From Oscillospiraceae bacterium (GTDB lineage Bacteria; Bacillota; Clostridia; Oscillospirales; Ruminococcaceae): DNA of 64,000 bases. How positions within the stretch are numbered: position 1 is the stretch's first letter; each line of letters starts with the position of its first letter. Made by a program: the position numbers and the translations under genes. Below the pieces are notes generated by a model. That model ran no database searches, was not told the origin of the DNA, and saw only the letters and a program-made list of their open reading frames with translations. Below, in pieces: positions 36,433 to 45,394 of the stretch. Location: positions 62,001-126,000 of the forward strand of contig JAIHAL010000001.1 of the NCBI GenBank assembly GCA_020054675.1, in the 5' to 3' direction.

Positions 36433-36461
36433 ATTATACCTTATGATGCCCGAAAATGCAA
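36433..36461 (-). promoter_or_regulatory. Promoter of oadG-oadB
   Basis: On the minus strand, TTGCAT (36456-36461), a 17-base spacer and TATAAT (36433-36438). Confidence 0.8.
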
Positions 36462-36517
36462 CATAAAATTAGATATTTTTTTCACAAACATATTTATTTT
36501 TATTTGTAGCAAACTTA

Positions 36518-36547
36518 TTGACAAAAAAAGCTTTTAAAAGTTATAAT
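36518..36547 (+). promoter_or_regulatory. Promoter of mscS and the hydrolase gene
   Basis: TTGACA (36518-36523), 18-base spacer, TATAAT (36542-36547), about 32 bases before the start codon. Confidence 0.8.
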
Positions 36548-36578
36548 TGTTAAAAAGTGATAAAGAAAGAGGGATATT

Positions 36579-37406
36579 ATGCTGTTGCTTGCACCTGAAA
36601 ATATTGTTGCAGACCTTTCGTGGTGGGAAAAAATTTGGAATAAATTTGTTGATTTTGTACCTACAATAATAACTGCGGTTGTTGTTTTTGTTGTTGGGAT
36701 TATTTTTACAAAAATCCTTGTGAAGATAACCGGCAAGGCATTGTCAAAAAGCAAGCTGGATATAACGGCGCATGCTTTTTTAAAATCGCTTATTAAAATT
36801 GTATTTTATACACTTGCGGCAGTTATTGCTCTTTCGGTGCTTGGAGTTCCAATGAGCTCGATTGTTGCTGTTATCGGAGCTGCCGGACTTGCAGTAGGCC
36901 TTGCATTGCAAAACAGCCTTTCCAATTTGGCGGGAGGGTTTATAATACTTTTTTCAAAGCCCTTTTCTGCCGGTGATTTTATTGAAACAAATGGCGTAAC
37001 AGGAAAAGTTGAAAGTATAAATATTCTTTATACAAAACTTTTGACGTCTGACAATAAAGCGGTTTTCATTCCAAACGGACAAGTTTCAAATGCAAAAATC
37101 ATAAATTTTACTCAGGAGAAGCTCAGGAAACTTGAGCTGAGTTTCTCTATTTCTTATGATAACGATTATGAAAAAGCAATGTCAATAATCAGGGAAGTAA
37201 TCAATAAAAACAATCTTGCCTTAAAAGACCCGGAACCGTTTATAAGAATGGGCGGACAGGTTCCGAACGGCATAAGCATAGAGGTAAAGGTTTGGGTAGC
37301 TTCTGAAAATTATTTTGAGCTTAATTTTGACCTTTTGGAGGAGGTTAAAAAAGCATTTAATGAAAACGGAATTAAATTCCCAACAATTCCGGTTTCAGGA
37401 GTTTAA
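36579..37406 (+). CDS. mscS: Small-conductance mechanosensitive channel (MscS family)
   Basis: A 275-residue channel with three membrane helices (about 27-50, 66-90, 95-115). The pore helix sequence IGAAGLAVGLALQNSLSNLAGGFIILFSKPFSAGDFIE is the MscS signature, and the soluble beta domain with FIPNGQVSNAKIINFT follows. It releases solutes upon osmotic downshock. AGAGGGA precedes ATG 36579. Confidence 0.95.
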   Translation: MLLLAPENIVADLSWWEKIWNKFVDFVPTIITAVVVFVVGIIFTKILVKITGKALSKSKLDITAHAFLKSLIKIVFYTLAAVIALSVLGVPMSSIVAVIGAAGLAVGLALQNSLSNLAGGFIILFSKPFSAGDFIETNGVTGKVESINILYTKLLTSDNKAVFIPNGQVSNAKIINFTQEKLRKLELSFSISYDNDYEKAMSIIREVINKNNLALKDPEPFIRMGGQVPNGISIEVKVWVASENYFELNFDLLEEVKKAFNENGIKFPTIPVSGV

Positions 37407-37426
37407 ATGGTAATTGGAGCAAAATT

Positions 37427-38182
37427 ATGAAGACAAAAAAGAAAATGAAAACCGGAAAGAAAATAGCAATTGGTTTTGTTGCTTTTTTGATGATTATTAT
37501 TTGCACGTTTTTTGTGTATGTTTCAAATTATTATCATGCCGATAATGCTGCAATAGAAGCTGCAAGCATTAATCCAAATGTAAATATATCGAATGTAAAC
37601 GGAGCACTTGTATTTGATCCGGGCAATGCCGACACAGCATTTATATTTTATCCGGGAGGAAAAGTTGAATATACGGCTTATGAACCGCTGATGATTAAGA
37701 TTGCGCAAAACGGCATTATGTGTATTTTGCCGGAAATGCCGTTTAATCTGGCAGTATTTAATGTAGATGCGGCGGAGGCTTATATTTCTGAATATCCGGA
37801 AATCCTGCATTGGTACATAGGCGGGCATTCACTTGGAGGAAGCATGGCTGCAAATTATGCCTCAAAAAACAGTGAAAAGATTGAAGGACTTATTTTATTG
37901 GCATCATATTCGGCAGATGATATTTCATCCAAAGGCATTAAAGTAATGAGCATATATGGAAGTAAGGATGAAGTGCTGAACAAGGAATCTTATGAAAAAA
38001 ATAAAAAGAATTTGCCTGCGGACTTTAAGGAGATAATTTTAGACGGCGGCAATCATGCGGGATTTGGCTGTTACGGGCCGCAAAAAGGCGACGGTGAAGC
38101 AGCCATTGCTTCCGAACAGCAGCAAATGGATACAGCTAAGGCTATTGCAAAATTTTGTTTCAAAGAAAATGGAAATGAATAA
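37427..38182 (+). CDS. Membrane-anchored alpha/beta hydrolase
   Basis: A 251-residue protein. A membrane helix at about 12-32 anchors or exports an alpha/beta-hydrolase domain; the nucleophile elbow is GGHSLGGS near 133-140, with the probable acid in IYGSKDEV near 186 and the histidine in GGNHAGFG near 205. It is of the family-5 (PF12695) type, and the substrate is unknown. It follows mscS after 20 bases and is probably in the same transcript. Confidence 0.85.
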   Translation: MKTKKKMKTGKKIAIGFVAFLMIIICTFFVYVSNYYHADNAAIEAASINPNVNISNVNGALVFDPGNADTAFIFYPGGKVEYTAYEPLMIKIAQNGIMCILPEMPFNLAVFNVDAAEAYISEYPEILHWYIGGHSLGGSMAANYASKNSEKIEGLILLASYSADDISSKGIKVMSIYGSKDEVLNKESYEKNKKNLPADFKEIILDGGNHAGFGCYGPQKGDGEAAIASEQQQMDTAKAIAKFCFKENGNE

Positions 38183-38258
38183 AATTTTCAAGAAAATATG
38201 GCACGGTATGCTGTTGTCATGTTTAGGAAGTTATATTTTAAAAAAGGAGTTGTTGAGA

Positions 38259-38726
38259 ATGGAGTGGGCAGGACTTTATAGCGCGGACAATCAGCCAAGC
38301 GAGGCGCAGATTGCCGAATATATAGCAACCCCGCTATGGGCGGATTTGAATGATTTTTTGCGCGAAAATTATGGTGTGCAGCCAAGCTATGATTACAGCA
38401 CATGCAGCGGCCAGCCGGGGTGGAACGTAAAGTATAAAAAAGGCGGGCGGGCGCTCTGCACGCTTTATCCGATGCCAGGGTTTTTTATCGCGCTGGTTAC
38501 CATAGGGGCTAAAGAGGAAACGGAAGCAGAGATGCTTGCGCCGACTTTTACAAATCATGTGCAAGAGCTTATGAAAACTGCGGCAAAGGTAATGGGAGCG
38601 CGCTGGCTGATGATCCATGTAACAGACGAACAGGTTCTTGATGATGTCAAGCGGCTTATCCAGATAAGAAGCAAAATAAAAAAGCCTCGTATATGTTCAA
38701 TGCAAGAATTTCAAAAAGACCGCTGA
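38259..38726 (+). CDS. DUF3788 family protein
   Basis: A 155-residue soluble protein. The pattern PLWADLNDFLRENYGVQPSYDYS then GWNVKYKKGGRALCTLYPMPGFFIALVTIG is that of DUF3788, a family of unknown function common in gut anaerobes. The start is ATG 38259 behind AAAAGGAG; the frame is open for another 68 codons upstream but overlaps the hydrolase gene. It seems richer in GC than its neighbours. The terminator begins at its stop codon. Confidence 0.82.
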   Translation: MEWAGLYSADNQPSEAQIAEYIATPLWADLNDFLRENYGVQPSYDYSTCSGQPGWNVKYKKGGRALCTLYPMPGFFIALVTIGAKEETEAEMLAPTFTNHVQELMKTAAKVMGARWLMIHVTDEQVLDDVKRLIQIRSKIKKPRICSMQEFQKDR

Positions 38727-38738
38727 GGCGGTTTTTTT
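38717..38738 (+). terminator. Terminator overlapping the DUF3788 stop codon
   Basis: ACCGC (38719-38723) pairs with GCGGT (38728-38732) around TGAG; T-run to 38738. The following 190 bases up to the island promoter hold nothing recognisable. Confidence 0.75.
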
Positions 38739-38929
38739 ATTTTCACAGAAACTGATTGCGGGTGATTGCTTAAAAGGCAAATCATGAATAGTATGTATCC
38801 CTAATGTTTTTAAATGAAATGTTAATCATTTTTAATTTTTTTTGGCAGATGATATTTGTGCCGCTATTATTAACAATAAATATTGGAAGTTTTAAAAATG
38901 AATGGCAGTGTATAGTTGAAAGGCAGAGA

Positions 38930-38958
38930 TTGACAAGCGAAAAAGGGGACTATATAAT
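38930..38958 (+). promoter_or_regulatory. Promoter of the helicase-methylase-ATPase island
   Basis: Perfect TTGACA (38930-38935), 17-base spacer, TATAAT (38953-38958). It leaves a leader of about 155 bases before the helicase gene. Confidence 0.85.
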
Positions 38959-39119
38959 ATCAATAAAAAAATATTAAAATTATCTTACTTGTTAGCGGCT
39001 GTAAAAAAATTGAAATATTAAAATACTTTTTTATATGTTTAATTAGTTGATAAATGGAATGTTGTCTATTGATGATAATTAAAGATAATGCAATAATTGA
39101 TTAAAGGAGGAGTCGGCAT

Positions 39120-42100
39120 ATGGCTCGACTTGAGGATATAACCGTTGGAGCAAGCGTTGTCGGTATCTTGGGAGGCATGCCGGTGAGTATCATTGCGGTC
39201 AAATGGTACGGAAATGCCGTCTTGGAAGTAACTTTTAAGGATGCACGAGGACAACTTGCAAGTCAGCTTTTATATAGAGAAGATGAGGAGCGGCTTAGTG
39301 TTAAATCTGAGAGTCTGCCATGGTCTTTTGATGCAGACGCTAACATTTTAAGGCTTGTTTCGGAAGCCTATCGAATCAACCTTGCCCATATATTTGACCC
39401 ATATCTTGCAGTGCATACATCTTCCATTGAGCCTCTTCCGCATCAAATTTCAGCGGTTTATCAAGAAATGCTACCACGGTTGCCGCTTCGCTACATTTTG
39501 GCAGATGATCCTGGCGCAGGTAAAACTATTATGACAGGGCTATTTCTTAAAGAATTGCTTGTCCGTGGCGATTTGAAACGCTGTATGATAGTTTCGCCCG
39601 GCAATCTTGCAGAACAATGGCAGGACGAGTTATACCGCAAATTTAATCTTCGGTTTGAGATTCTTACTAATGACCACATCGAGTCTGCGGTTACTGGAAA
39701 TGTGTTTACTGAAGCTAATCTTTGCATTGTTCGTTTGGACAAACTCTCCCGCAATGAAGATATCCAGGAAAAATTGCGTGTTACTGATTGGGACTTAATT
39801 GTCGTAGACGAGGCACATAAAATGTCTGCTACAGTTTGGGGAGGGGAAATCAAATACACAAAACGGTTTCAGCTTGGACGGTTGCTTTCATCAATTACAA
39901 GGCATTTTTTGCTTTTAACAGCAACGCCTCACAGCGGTAAGGAAGAAGACTTCCAGCTCTTTATGTCGCTTATTGATCAGGACCGTTTTGAAGGAGTAGC
40001 AAGAAGCGGTTCTCAGGCAGTAGATGTATCTGATGTAATGCGTCGACTGGTTAAAGAGGATTTGTTGAAGTTTGATGGCACACCTCTTTTTCCGGAACGC
40101 CGTGCCTATACAGTTAACTATGACCTGTCGCCATTGGAGGCAAAGCTATATAGCGCTGTTACAAGCTATGTACAGGAGGAATTCAACCGTGCAGATCAGC
40201 TTAACAGCGACCGCAAGACCACGGTTGGATTTGCCCTCACGATATTGCAACGTCGCCTTGCTTCCTCGCCGGAAGCTATATACCAATCTTTAAAACGTCG
40301 CCGCGAGCGTTTGGAAAGCCGCATAGCAGAGGAACGACTAGGCAAGCGTGCAGCTGATTATATAATATCGGCTTATGATGACTATGATGATGACGATATA
40401 CCATCAGCTGAGTTGGAAGATGCCGAAGAAAAAATTGTAGACCAGGCGTCTGCAGCTCAAACCATTACAGAGCTTGAAGCGGAAATTGCTACGTTAAAAA
40501 AATTGGAACGTATGGCAAATGAAGTCCGGCAAAGCGGGGAAGATCGAAAATGGGATGAACTTTCCAAATTGCTGCAGGATAATGATAATATGTTCGGTCG
40601 TGACGGGATGCGCGAAAAACTGATTATATTTACAGAACATCGAGATACTCTATATTACTTGGCTGATAAAATCCGCTCTCTGCTCGGTAGTGATGAAGCG
40701 GTAATTACTATCCATGGAGGCATGCTTCGGGATGAACGCCGCAAAGTAGAGGAATTGTTCAAGCAAGATAAGGAAGTACGCATACTCATTGCTACCGACG
40801 CTGCCGGTGAAGGTATTAATTTGCAGCGTGCTCACCTTATGGTTAACTATGACCTCCCTTGGAACCCTAATCGCATTGAACAGCGCTTTGGTCGAATTCA
40901 CAGAATCGGACAAACAGAAGTTTGCCATCTTTGGAACTTGGTGAGTCGTGAAACTCGCGAGGGTATGGTCTTCCAGCGGTTATTTGAGAAACTTGAACAG
41001 GAGCGCGAGGCTTTAAAAGGAAAAGTATTTGATGTTCTTGGTAAAGTTACATTTGAGAATAAACCCCTTCGGGATTTGCTTATAGAGGCCATCCGTTACG
41101 GCAATGATCCTGCCGTACGCGCCCGTCTGAATCAAGTGGTTGATAATAGTTTAAACCGCGATGAATTGAGGCGGCTCCTTGACGAAAACGCACTTACAGA
41201 GGACACAATGGATGTGCATCGTGTAATGGTTATTCGTGAGGATATGGAGCGGATGGAGGCTCATAAACTTCAACCGCATTTTATTGAATCTTTCTTTATA
41301 GAAGCGTTCCAGAGTGTGGGTGGAAAGATTCGTGCCCGCGAAAGAGGACGTTATGAGATTACCTCAGTACCGTTTGCAGTTCGAAATCGCGATATGCAGA
41401 TCGGTTTTGGGGAACCTGTGCTTTCACGTTATGAGCGCGTCTGCTTTGATAAACTTTATTGTAATATGCAGGGGCAGGTTCCAGCCGCACTGATTGCACC
41501 GGGTCATCCGCTTTTGGAAGCAACCATAGACCTTGTGAGAGAACGCAATATGGGCGTGTTGAAGCGAGGCGCAGTGTTTGTAGACGATAACGACTTTACC
41601 ACAGATGCAAGGCTGCTTTTTTACATAGAAGATTCAGTACAGGATGGCGTGATGCTGCCGAATGGAAATAAGCGTGTTATTTCCAAGCATATTCACTTTG
41701 TTGAAATCAAAGAGGATGGGACTGCTGTTAACGCCGGATATGCTCCTTACCTTGATTACCGCGCTGCAAAAGATGATGAAGCGGCAGCGGTCCGCACATT
41801 CCTTAATAGCCAGAGTTGGCTTAAGGCGAATGTAGAAGATATTGCTGTCAGTTATGCTATTAACAAAATTATCCCTGTCCATGTCAAGGAAGTGCGAGAG
41901 CGTAAAATTAAACTTATTGACAAGACCATGAAAGCGGTCAAGGATCGTTTGACTGCTGAGATTCAATATTGGGATTATCGTGCCGCAGATTTAAAGACAA
42001 AGGAATTAGCGGGAAAAATAAATGCAAAATTGAATTCCCAAATGGCGTCCCGACGTGCTGAGGAACTTGAAGCCCGTATGCAAAAGCGGCTTGCGGAATT

Positions 42101-42623
42101 GGAAACTGAAAAGCTAATATCTGCGATGCCGCCTGTAGTAGTCGGTGGAGCAATAGTCATACCGCGCGGCCTTTTAAACAAGCTGCTCGGCAGACCTGAC
42201 ACCTTTGCCGCCGATGCGTTGGCTCGCCGTGAAATAGAGCTTGCAGCAATGAAAGCCGTGATGGAGATTGAAGCGTCTCTTGGGTACATCCCGCGCGATG
42301 TGAGCGCAACGAAAGTTGGATATGATATTGAATCAACTATACCGCTAAACCTGCGGGAGCCTGATGGTACAGCACTGCGTTTCATTGAAGTCAAAGGCAG
42401 AGCAGCAGGTGCGGATACTGTAACTGTCAGCAAAAATGAAATCCTTACGGCATTTAATAAGCCGGATGAGTATATTTTGGCGATTGTAGAAGTAGATGGC
42501 GCAAGAACAAAAACTCATTATTTGCAGCGTCCGTTCCGTGAACGCCCGGATTTTGCAGCAACAAGTGTAAACTATAATATTAAAGAATTGATAGACGGCG
42601 CAACAGTCGTCTTGCGGAGGTAA
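39120..42623 (+). CDS. Snf2/DEAD-type helicase with C-terminal DUF3883 domain
   Basis: A 1167-residue SF2 protein. Walker A DDPGAGKT lies at 129-136, DEAH at 230-233, LLLTATPHSG near 268 (motif III), and the second RecA domain has LIIFTEH near 505, GEGINLQRA and FGRIHRIGQTE (motif VI) near 585-600. It resembles RapA/HepA and DrmD-type helicases of defence loci. The end, near 1075-1100, has GYDIES then RFIEVKG, a DUF3883 PD-(D/E)xK-like pattern (D..ExK), so it may nick or cut DNA. AAAGGAGG precedes the ATG. It is the first gene of the island, followed three bases later by the methylase gene. Arginine is often CGN, unlike the AGA/AGG-rich flanks. Confidence 0.88.
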   Translation: MARLEDITVGASVVGILGGMPVSIIAVKWYGNAVLEVTFKDARGQLASQLLYREDEERLSVKSESLPWSFDADANILRLVSEAYRINLAHIFDPYLAVHTSSIEPLPHQISAVYQEMLPRLPLRYILADDPGAGKTIMTGLFLKELLVRGDLKRCMIVSPGNLAEQWQDELYRKFNLRFEILTNDHIESAVTGNVFTEANLCIVRLDKLSRNEDIQEKLRVTDWDLIVVDEAHKMSATVWGGEIKYTKRFQLGRLLSSITRHFLLLTATPHSGKEEDFQLFMSLIDQDRFEGVARSGSQAVDVSDVMRRLVKEDLLKFDGTPLFPERRAYTVNYDLSPLEAKLYSAVTSYVQEEFNRADQLNSDRKTTVGFALTILQRRLASSPEAIYQSLKRRRERLESRIAEERLGKRAADYIISAYDDYDDDDIPSAELEDAEEKIVDQASAAQTITELEAEIATLKKLERMANEVRQSGEDRKWDELSKLLQDNDNMFGRDGMREKLIIFTEHRDTLYYLADKIRSLLGSDEAVITIHGGMLRDERRKVEELFKQDKEVRILIATDAAGEGINLQRAHLMVNYDLPWNPNRIEQRFGRIHRIGQTEVCHLWNLVSRETREGMVFQRLFEKLEQEREALKGKVFDVLGKVTFENKPLRDLLIEAIRYGNDPAVRARLNQVVDNSLNRDELRRLLDENALTEDTMDVHRVMVIREDMERMEAHKLQPHFIESFFIEAFQSVGGKIRARERGRYEITSVPFAVRNRDMQIGFGEPVLSRYERVCFDKLYCNMQGQVPAALIAPGHPLLEATIDLVRERNMGVLKRGAVFVDDNDFTTDARLLFYIEDSVQDGVMLPNGNKRVISKHIHFVEIKEDGTAVNAGYAPYLDYRAAKDDEAAAVRTFLNSQSWLKANVEDIAVSYAINKIIPVHVKEVRERKIKLIDKTMKAVKDRLTAEIQYWDYRAADLKTKELAGKINAKLNSQMASRRAEELEARMQKRLAELETEKLISAMPPVVVGGAIVIPRGLLNKLLGRPDTFAADALARREIELAAMKAVMEIEASLGYIPRDVSATKVGYDIESTIPLNLREPDGTALRFIEVKGRAAGADTVTVSKNEILTAFNKPDEYILAIVEVDGARTKTHYLQRPFRERPDFAATSVNYNIKELIDGATVVLRR

Positions 42624-42626
42624 ACA

Positions 42627-45377
42627 ATGGAATATAAAAAGAAACTGATAGAAGTAGCTTTGCCGCTTGAAGCGATAAATGCTGAGTCGGCGCGAGAAAA
42701 ATCCATACGGCATGGGCATCCATCAACCTTGCATTTATGGTGGGCAAGACGTCCTCTTGCGGCAGCAAGAGCTGTTATCTGGGCTTCTTTGGTTGATGAT
42801 CCGTCCAGTCATCCGGAAGAATTTCCAACTGAGGAAGCACAAAACAAAGAACGCAAACGCTTGTTTGGGATACTTGAAAGGCTGGTAAAATGGGAAAATT
42901 CCAATAATGAGGAAATTCTCGCTGAAGCAAAGGCTGAAATCATGAAATCCACAAACGGGAACCCGCCCCCGCTGCTGGATCCTTTTGCTGGGGGTGGTAC
43001 AATACCGCTTGAAGCTCAGCGGCTCGGTCTGGAAGCACATGCCAGTGATTTAAACCCGGTAGCGGTTATGATAAATAAAGCCATGATAGAAATTCCGCCA
43101 AAATTTTCAGGACAACCGCCGGTAAATCCTGAATCGCGCCGCCGGCTTGGCGGAATGTGGAAAGGTGCGCAAGGCCTTGCCGAAGATGTGCGTTATTACG
43201 GCGAATGGATGAAGCAAAAAGCATGGGAGCGAATTGGTCATTTATATCCTAAGGTCAAGGATGAGCATGGACAAGAGCATACTGTCATTGCGTGGATTTG
43301 GACGCGTACAGTAAAGTGCCCTAATCCTGCCTGCGGTTGTGAAATGCCTCTTGCAAGCAGTTTTGAATTGTCTAAAAAGAAGGGCAGGGAAGCCTATATT
43401 CAGCCAATTATTGAGGGTAAGTCGATTCGTTATGAGGTGAAGTATGGGAAAAATGCGCCAGAACCGCCAAAAACAGGGCGTAGCGCAAAGTTTAAATGTA
43501 TATGTTGCGGCGAAGTTACAACGGAGGATTATATCCGTACTGAGGCAATTAGTCATCGATTAGGTCAGGTTATGATAGCAATAATTGCTGAGAGTAGCGG
43601 TGGTCGTATATACCTTTCACCTGATGATGTGCACTTGGCCGCTGCTAACACTCAAAGGACAGAAAATTATCCAACAGATGAAATTGCATATAATCCTCGT
43701 GATTTTCGAACACCTTATTACGGATTGAATACCTATGGTGAACTATTTACTCATCGTCAGCTTAACACTTTAGTAACTCTGCAGGATTTAATAATTTTTA
43801 CAAAAAAGCAAGTATATAATGATGCTGTTGCCATGGGTAAAAACGTGGATGAATCAGCCGATTATGCTAACGCAGTTAGTGTTTATTTAGCATTCCTCGT
43901 TGACAAAATGACTGACTACCATTCTTCACTTTGCACTTGGCACGCATCAAAAGAGCTTATTAGAAATACTTTCGGGCGACAGGCAGTTGGAATCACTTGG
44001 GATTATTCAGAAGCGAATCCGTTCAGCAATTCTGCAGGTTGCCTTAATAATATGATTGAATGGATTGCAAAAACATTATTATATTTTCCGGAAACCAGTG
44101 TCTTAGGAAAAGTTGAACAAAGAGATGCTCAGAACGATAATGGTATGCGTGAAGTTATGGTTTCAACAGATCCACCATATTATAACAACATTGCCTATGC
44201 AGACTTATCTGATTACTTTTATGTGTGGCTTCGTAGGTCGTTGCGGACGATATATTCAGATCTTTTTCGTACTATGCTTGTTCCAAAAGCGGAGGAACTT
44301 GTAGCAAATCCTCATCGTTTTGGAGGAAGTACTAATGAAGCTCAACATTTTTTTGAAAATGGCATGTTAAATACTTTCATGCAAATTAATATATATGCAA
44401 GGGAGGATATACCAGTTAGCGTTTATTATGCTTACAAGCAAAGCGATTCAGATGAAAATGACAACACAGCTTCAACCGGTTGGGAAACTATGCTCTCTGC
44501 AATTATAAAAGCTGGATTTTCAATAACTGGTACTTGGCCTATGAGAACAGAAATGGCAAACAGATCAATCGGAATTGATGCAAACGCCCTTGCATCCTCT
44601 ATAGTTCTTGTCTGCCGAAAGAGGCCTGCGGACGCGCCGATATGCACCCGCCGCGATTTTATTAACATATTGAAAAGGGAACTCAAGCCGGCATTGCAGA
44701 AGCTGCAGGAGAGCAGCATTGCGCCGGTGGATTTGGCGCAGAGCGCCATTGGCCCCGGCATGGCAGTGTACTCACGCTTTTCAAAGGTGCTTGAAGCGGA
44801 TGGAACGCCTATGAGCGTAAGATCAGCCCTGCAGATTATAAATCAGGAGCTTGACCTTTATTTTACCGAGCAGGATGGCGAACTTGACCGCGACAGCCGA
44901 TTCTGCGTTGATTTATATACGCAATACGCATTTAACGATGTGAAGTTTGGTGAGGCGGATGTTCTGGCGCGGGCAAAGAATACATCAGTAGAAAAACTGG
45001 CTGCCAGAGGAATTTTAAATGCGCAAAAAGGCGTGGTACGATTGCTTACGCGTGATGAAATTCCCGATAAAATTGAGCATAGAGATTGCATTATGTGGCT
45101 TTTGACCCAACAGCTTACCCGTGCATTGGATAAGGAAGGCGTGCTTGGCGCGGCAAAGATAGTTTCCGACATTTACACATCCGAACCTGAACAGGCAAAG
45201 GCTTTGGCATACCGCCTGTTTCAGATAGCTGAGCGAAAAGGCTGGGCACAAGAAGCCTACGCTTACAACTCACTTGTCATATCTTGGCCGGAAATTCAGA
45301 GCAAGGCGGCTGAGCTGCAGTCGCAGATGCGAAACGCTAAACAAATGACACTATTTGATATCCAGGAGAATAATTAA
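42627..45377 (+). CDS. DUF1156 DNA methylase with zinc ribbon
   Basis: A 916-residue putative adenine-specific DNA methyltransferase (COG1743). The N-terminal KSIRHGHPSTLHLWWARRPLAAAR is the DUF1156 signature. SAM-binding motif I is LLDPFAGGGTIPLEA near 113, and the catalytic motif IV is STDPPYYNNIAYADLSDYFYVW near 507, of the (D/N)PPY type. Between them are paired cysteines (CPNPACGC and CICCG) that form a zinc ribbon. It may mark host DNA so that the island spares it. It is between the helicase and the ATPase, with gaps of 3 and 17 bases, which suggests co-translation. Confidence 0.88.
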   Translation: MEYKKKLIEVALPLEAINAESAREKSIRHGHPSTLHLWWARRPLAAARAVIWASLVDDPSSHPEEFPTEEAQNKERKRLFGILERLVKWENSNNEEILAEAKAEIMKSTNGNPPPLLDPFAGGGTIPLEAQRLGLEAHASDLNPVAVMINKAMIEIPPKFSGQPPVNPESRRRLGGMWKGAQGLAEDVRYYGEWMKQKAWERIGHLYPKVKDEHGQEHTVIAWIWTRTVKCPNPACGCEMPLASSFELSKKKGREAYIQPIIEGKSIRYEVKYGKNAPEPPKTGRSAKFKCICCGEVTTEDYIRTEAISHRLGQVMIAIIAESSGGRIYLSPDDVHLAAANTQRTENYPTDEIAYNPRDFRTPYYGLNTYGELFTHRQLNTLVTLQDLIIFTKKQVYNDAVAMGKNVDESADYANAVSVYLAFLVDKMTDYHSSLCTWHASKELIRNTFGRQAVGITWDYSEANPFSNSAGCLNNMIEWIAKTLLYFPETSVLGKVEQRDAQNDNGMREVMVSTDPPYYNNIAYADLSDYFYVWLRRSLRTIYSDLFRTMLVPKAEELVANPHRFGGSTNEAQHFFENGMLNTFMQINIYAREDIPVSVYYAYKQSDSDENDNTASTGWETMLSAIIKAGFSITGTWPMRTEMANRSIGIDANALASSIVLVCRKRPADAPICTRRDFINILKRELKPALQKLQESSIAPVDLAQSAIGPGMAVYSRFSKVLEADGTPMSVRSALQIINQELDLYFTEQDGELDRDSRFCVDLYTQYAFNDVKFGEADVLARAKNTSVEKLAARGILNAQKGVVRLLTRDEIPDKIEHRDCIMWLLTQQLTRALDKEGVLGAAKIVSDIYTSEPEQAKALAYRLFQIAERKGWAQEAYAYNSLVISWPEIQSKAAELQSQMRNAKQMTLFDIQENN

Positions 45378-45394
45378 AGTTGGAGGATAAGATT

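Noticed and set aside
38890-39119. CRISPR-like or phage att repeats before the island
   Set aside because: No spaced repeats and no tRNA gene; only a promoter and an A/T-rich leader are present.
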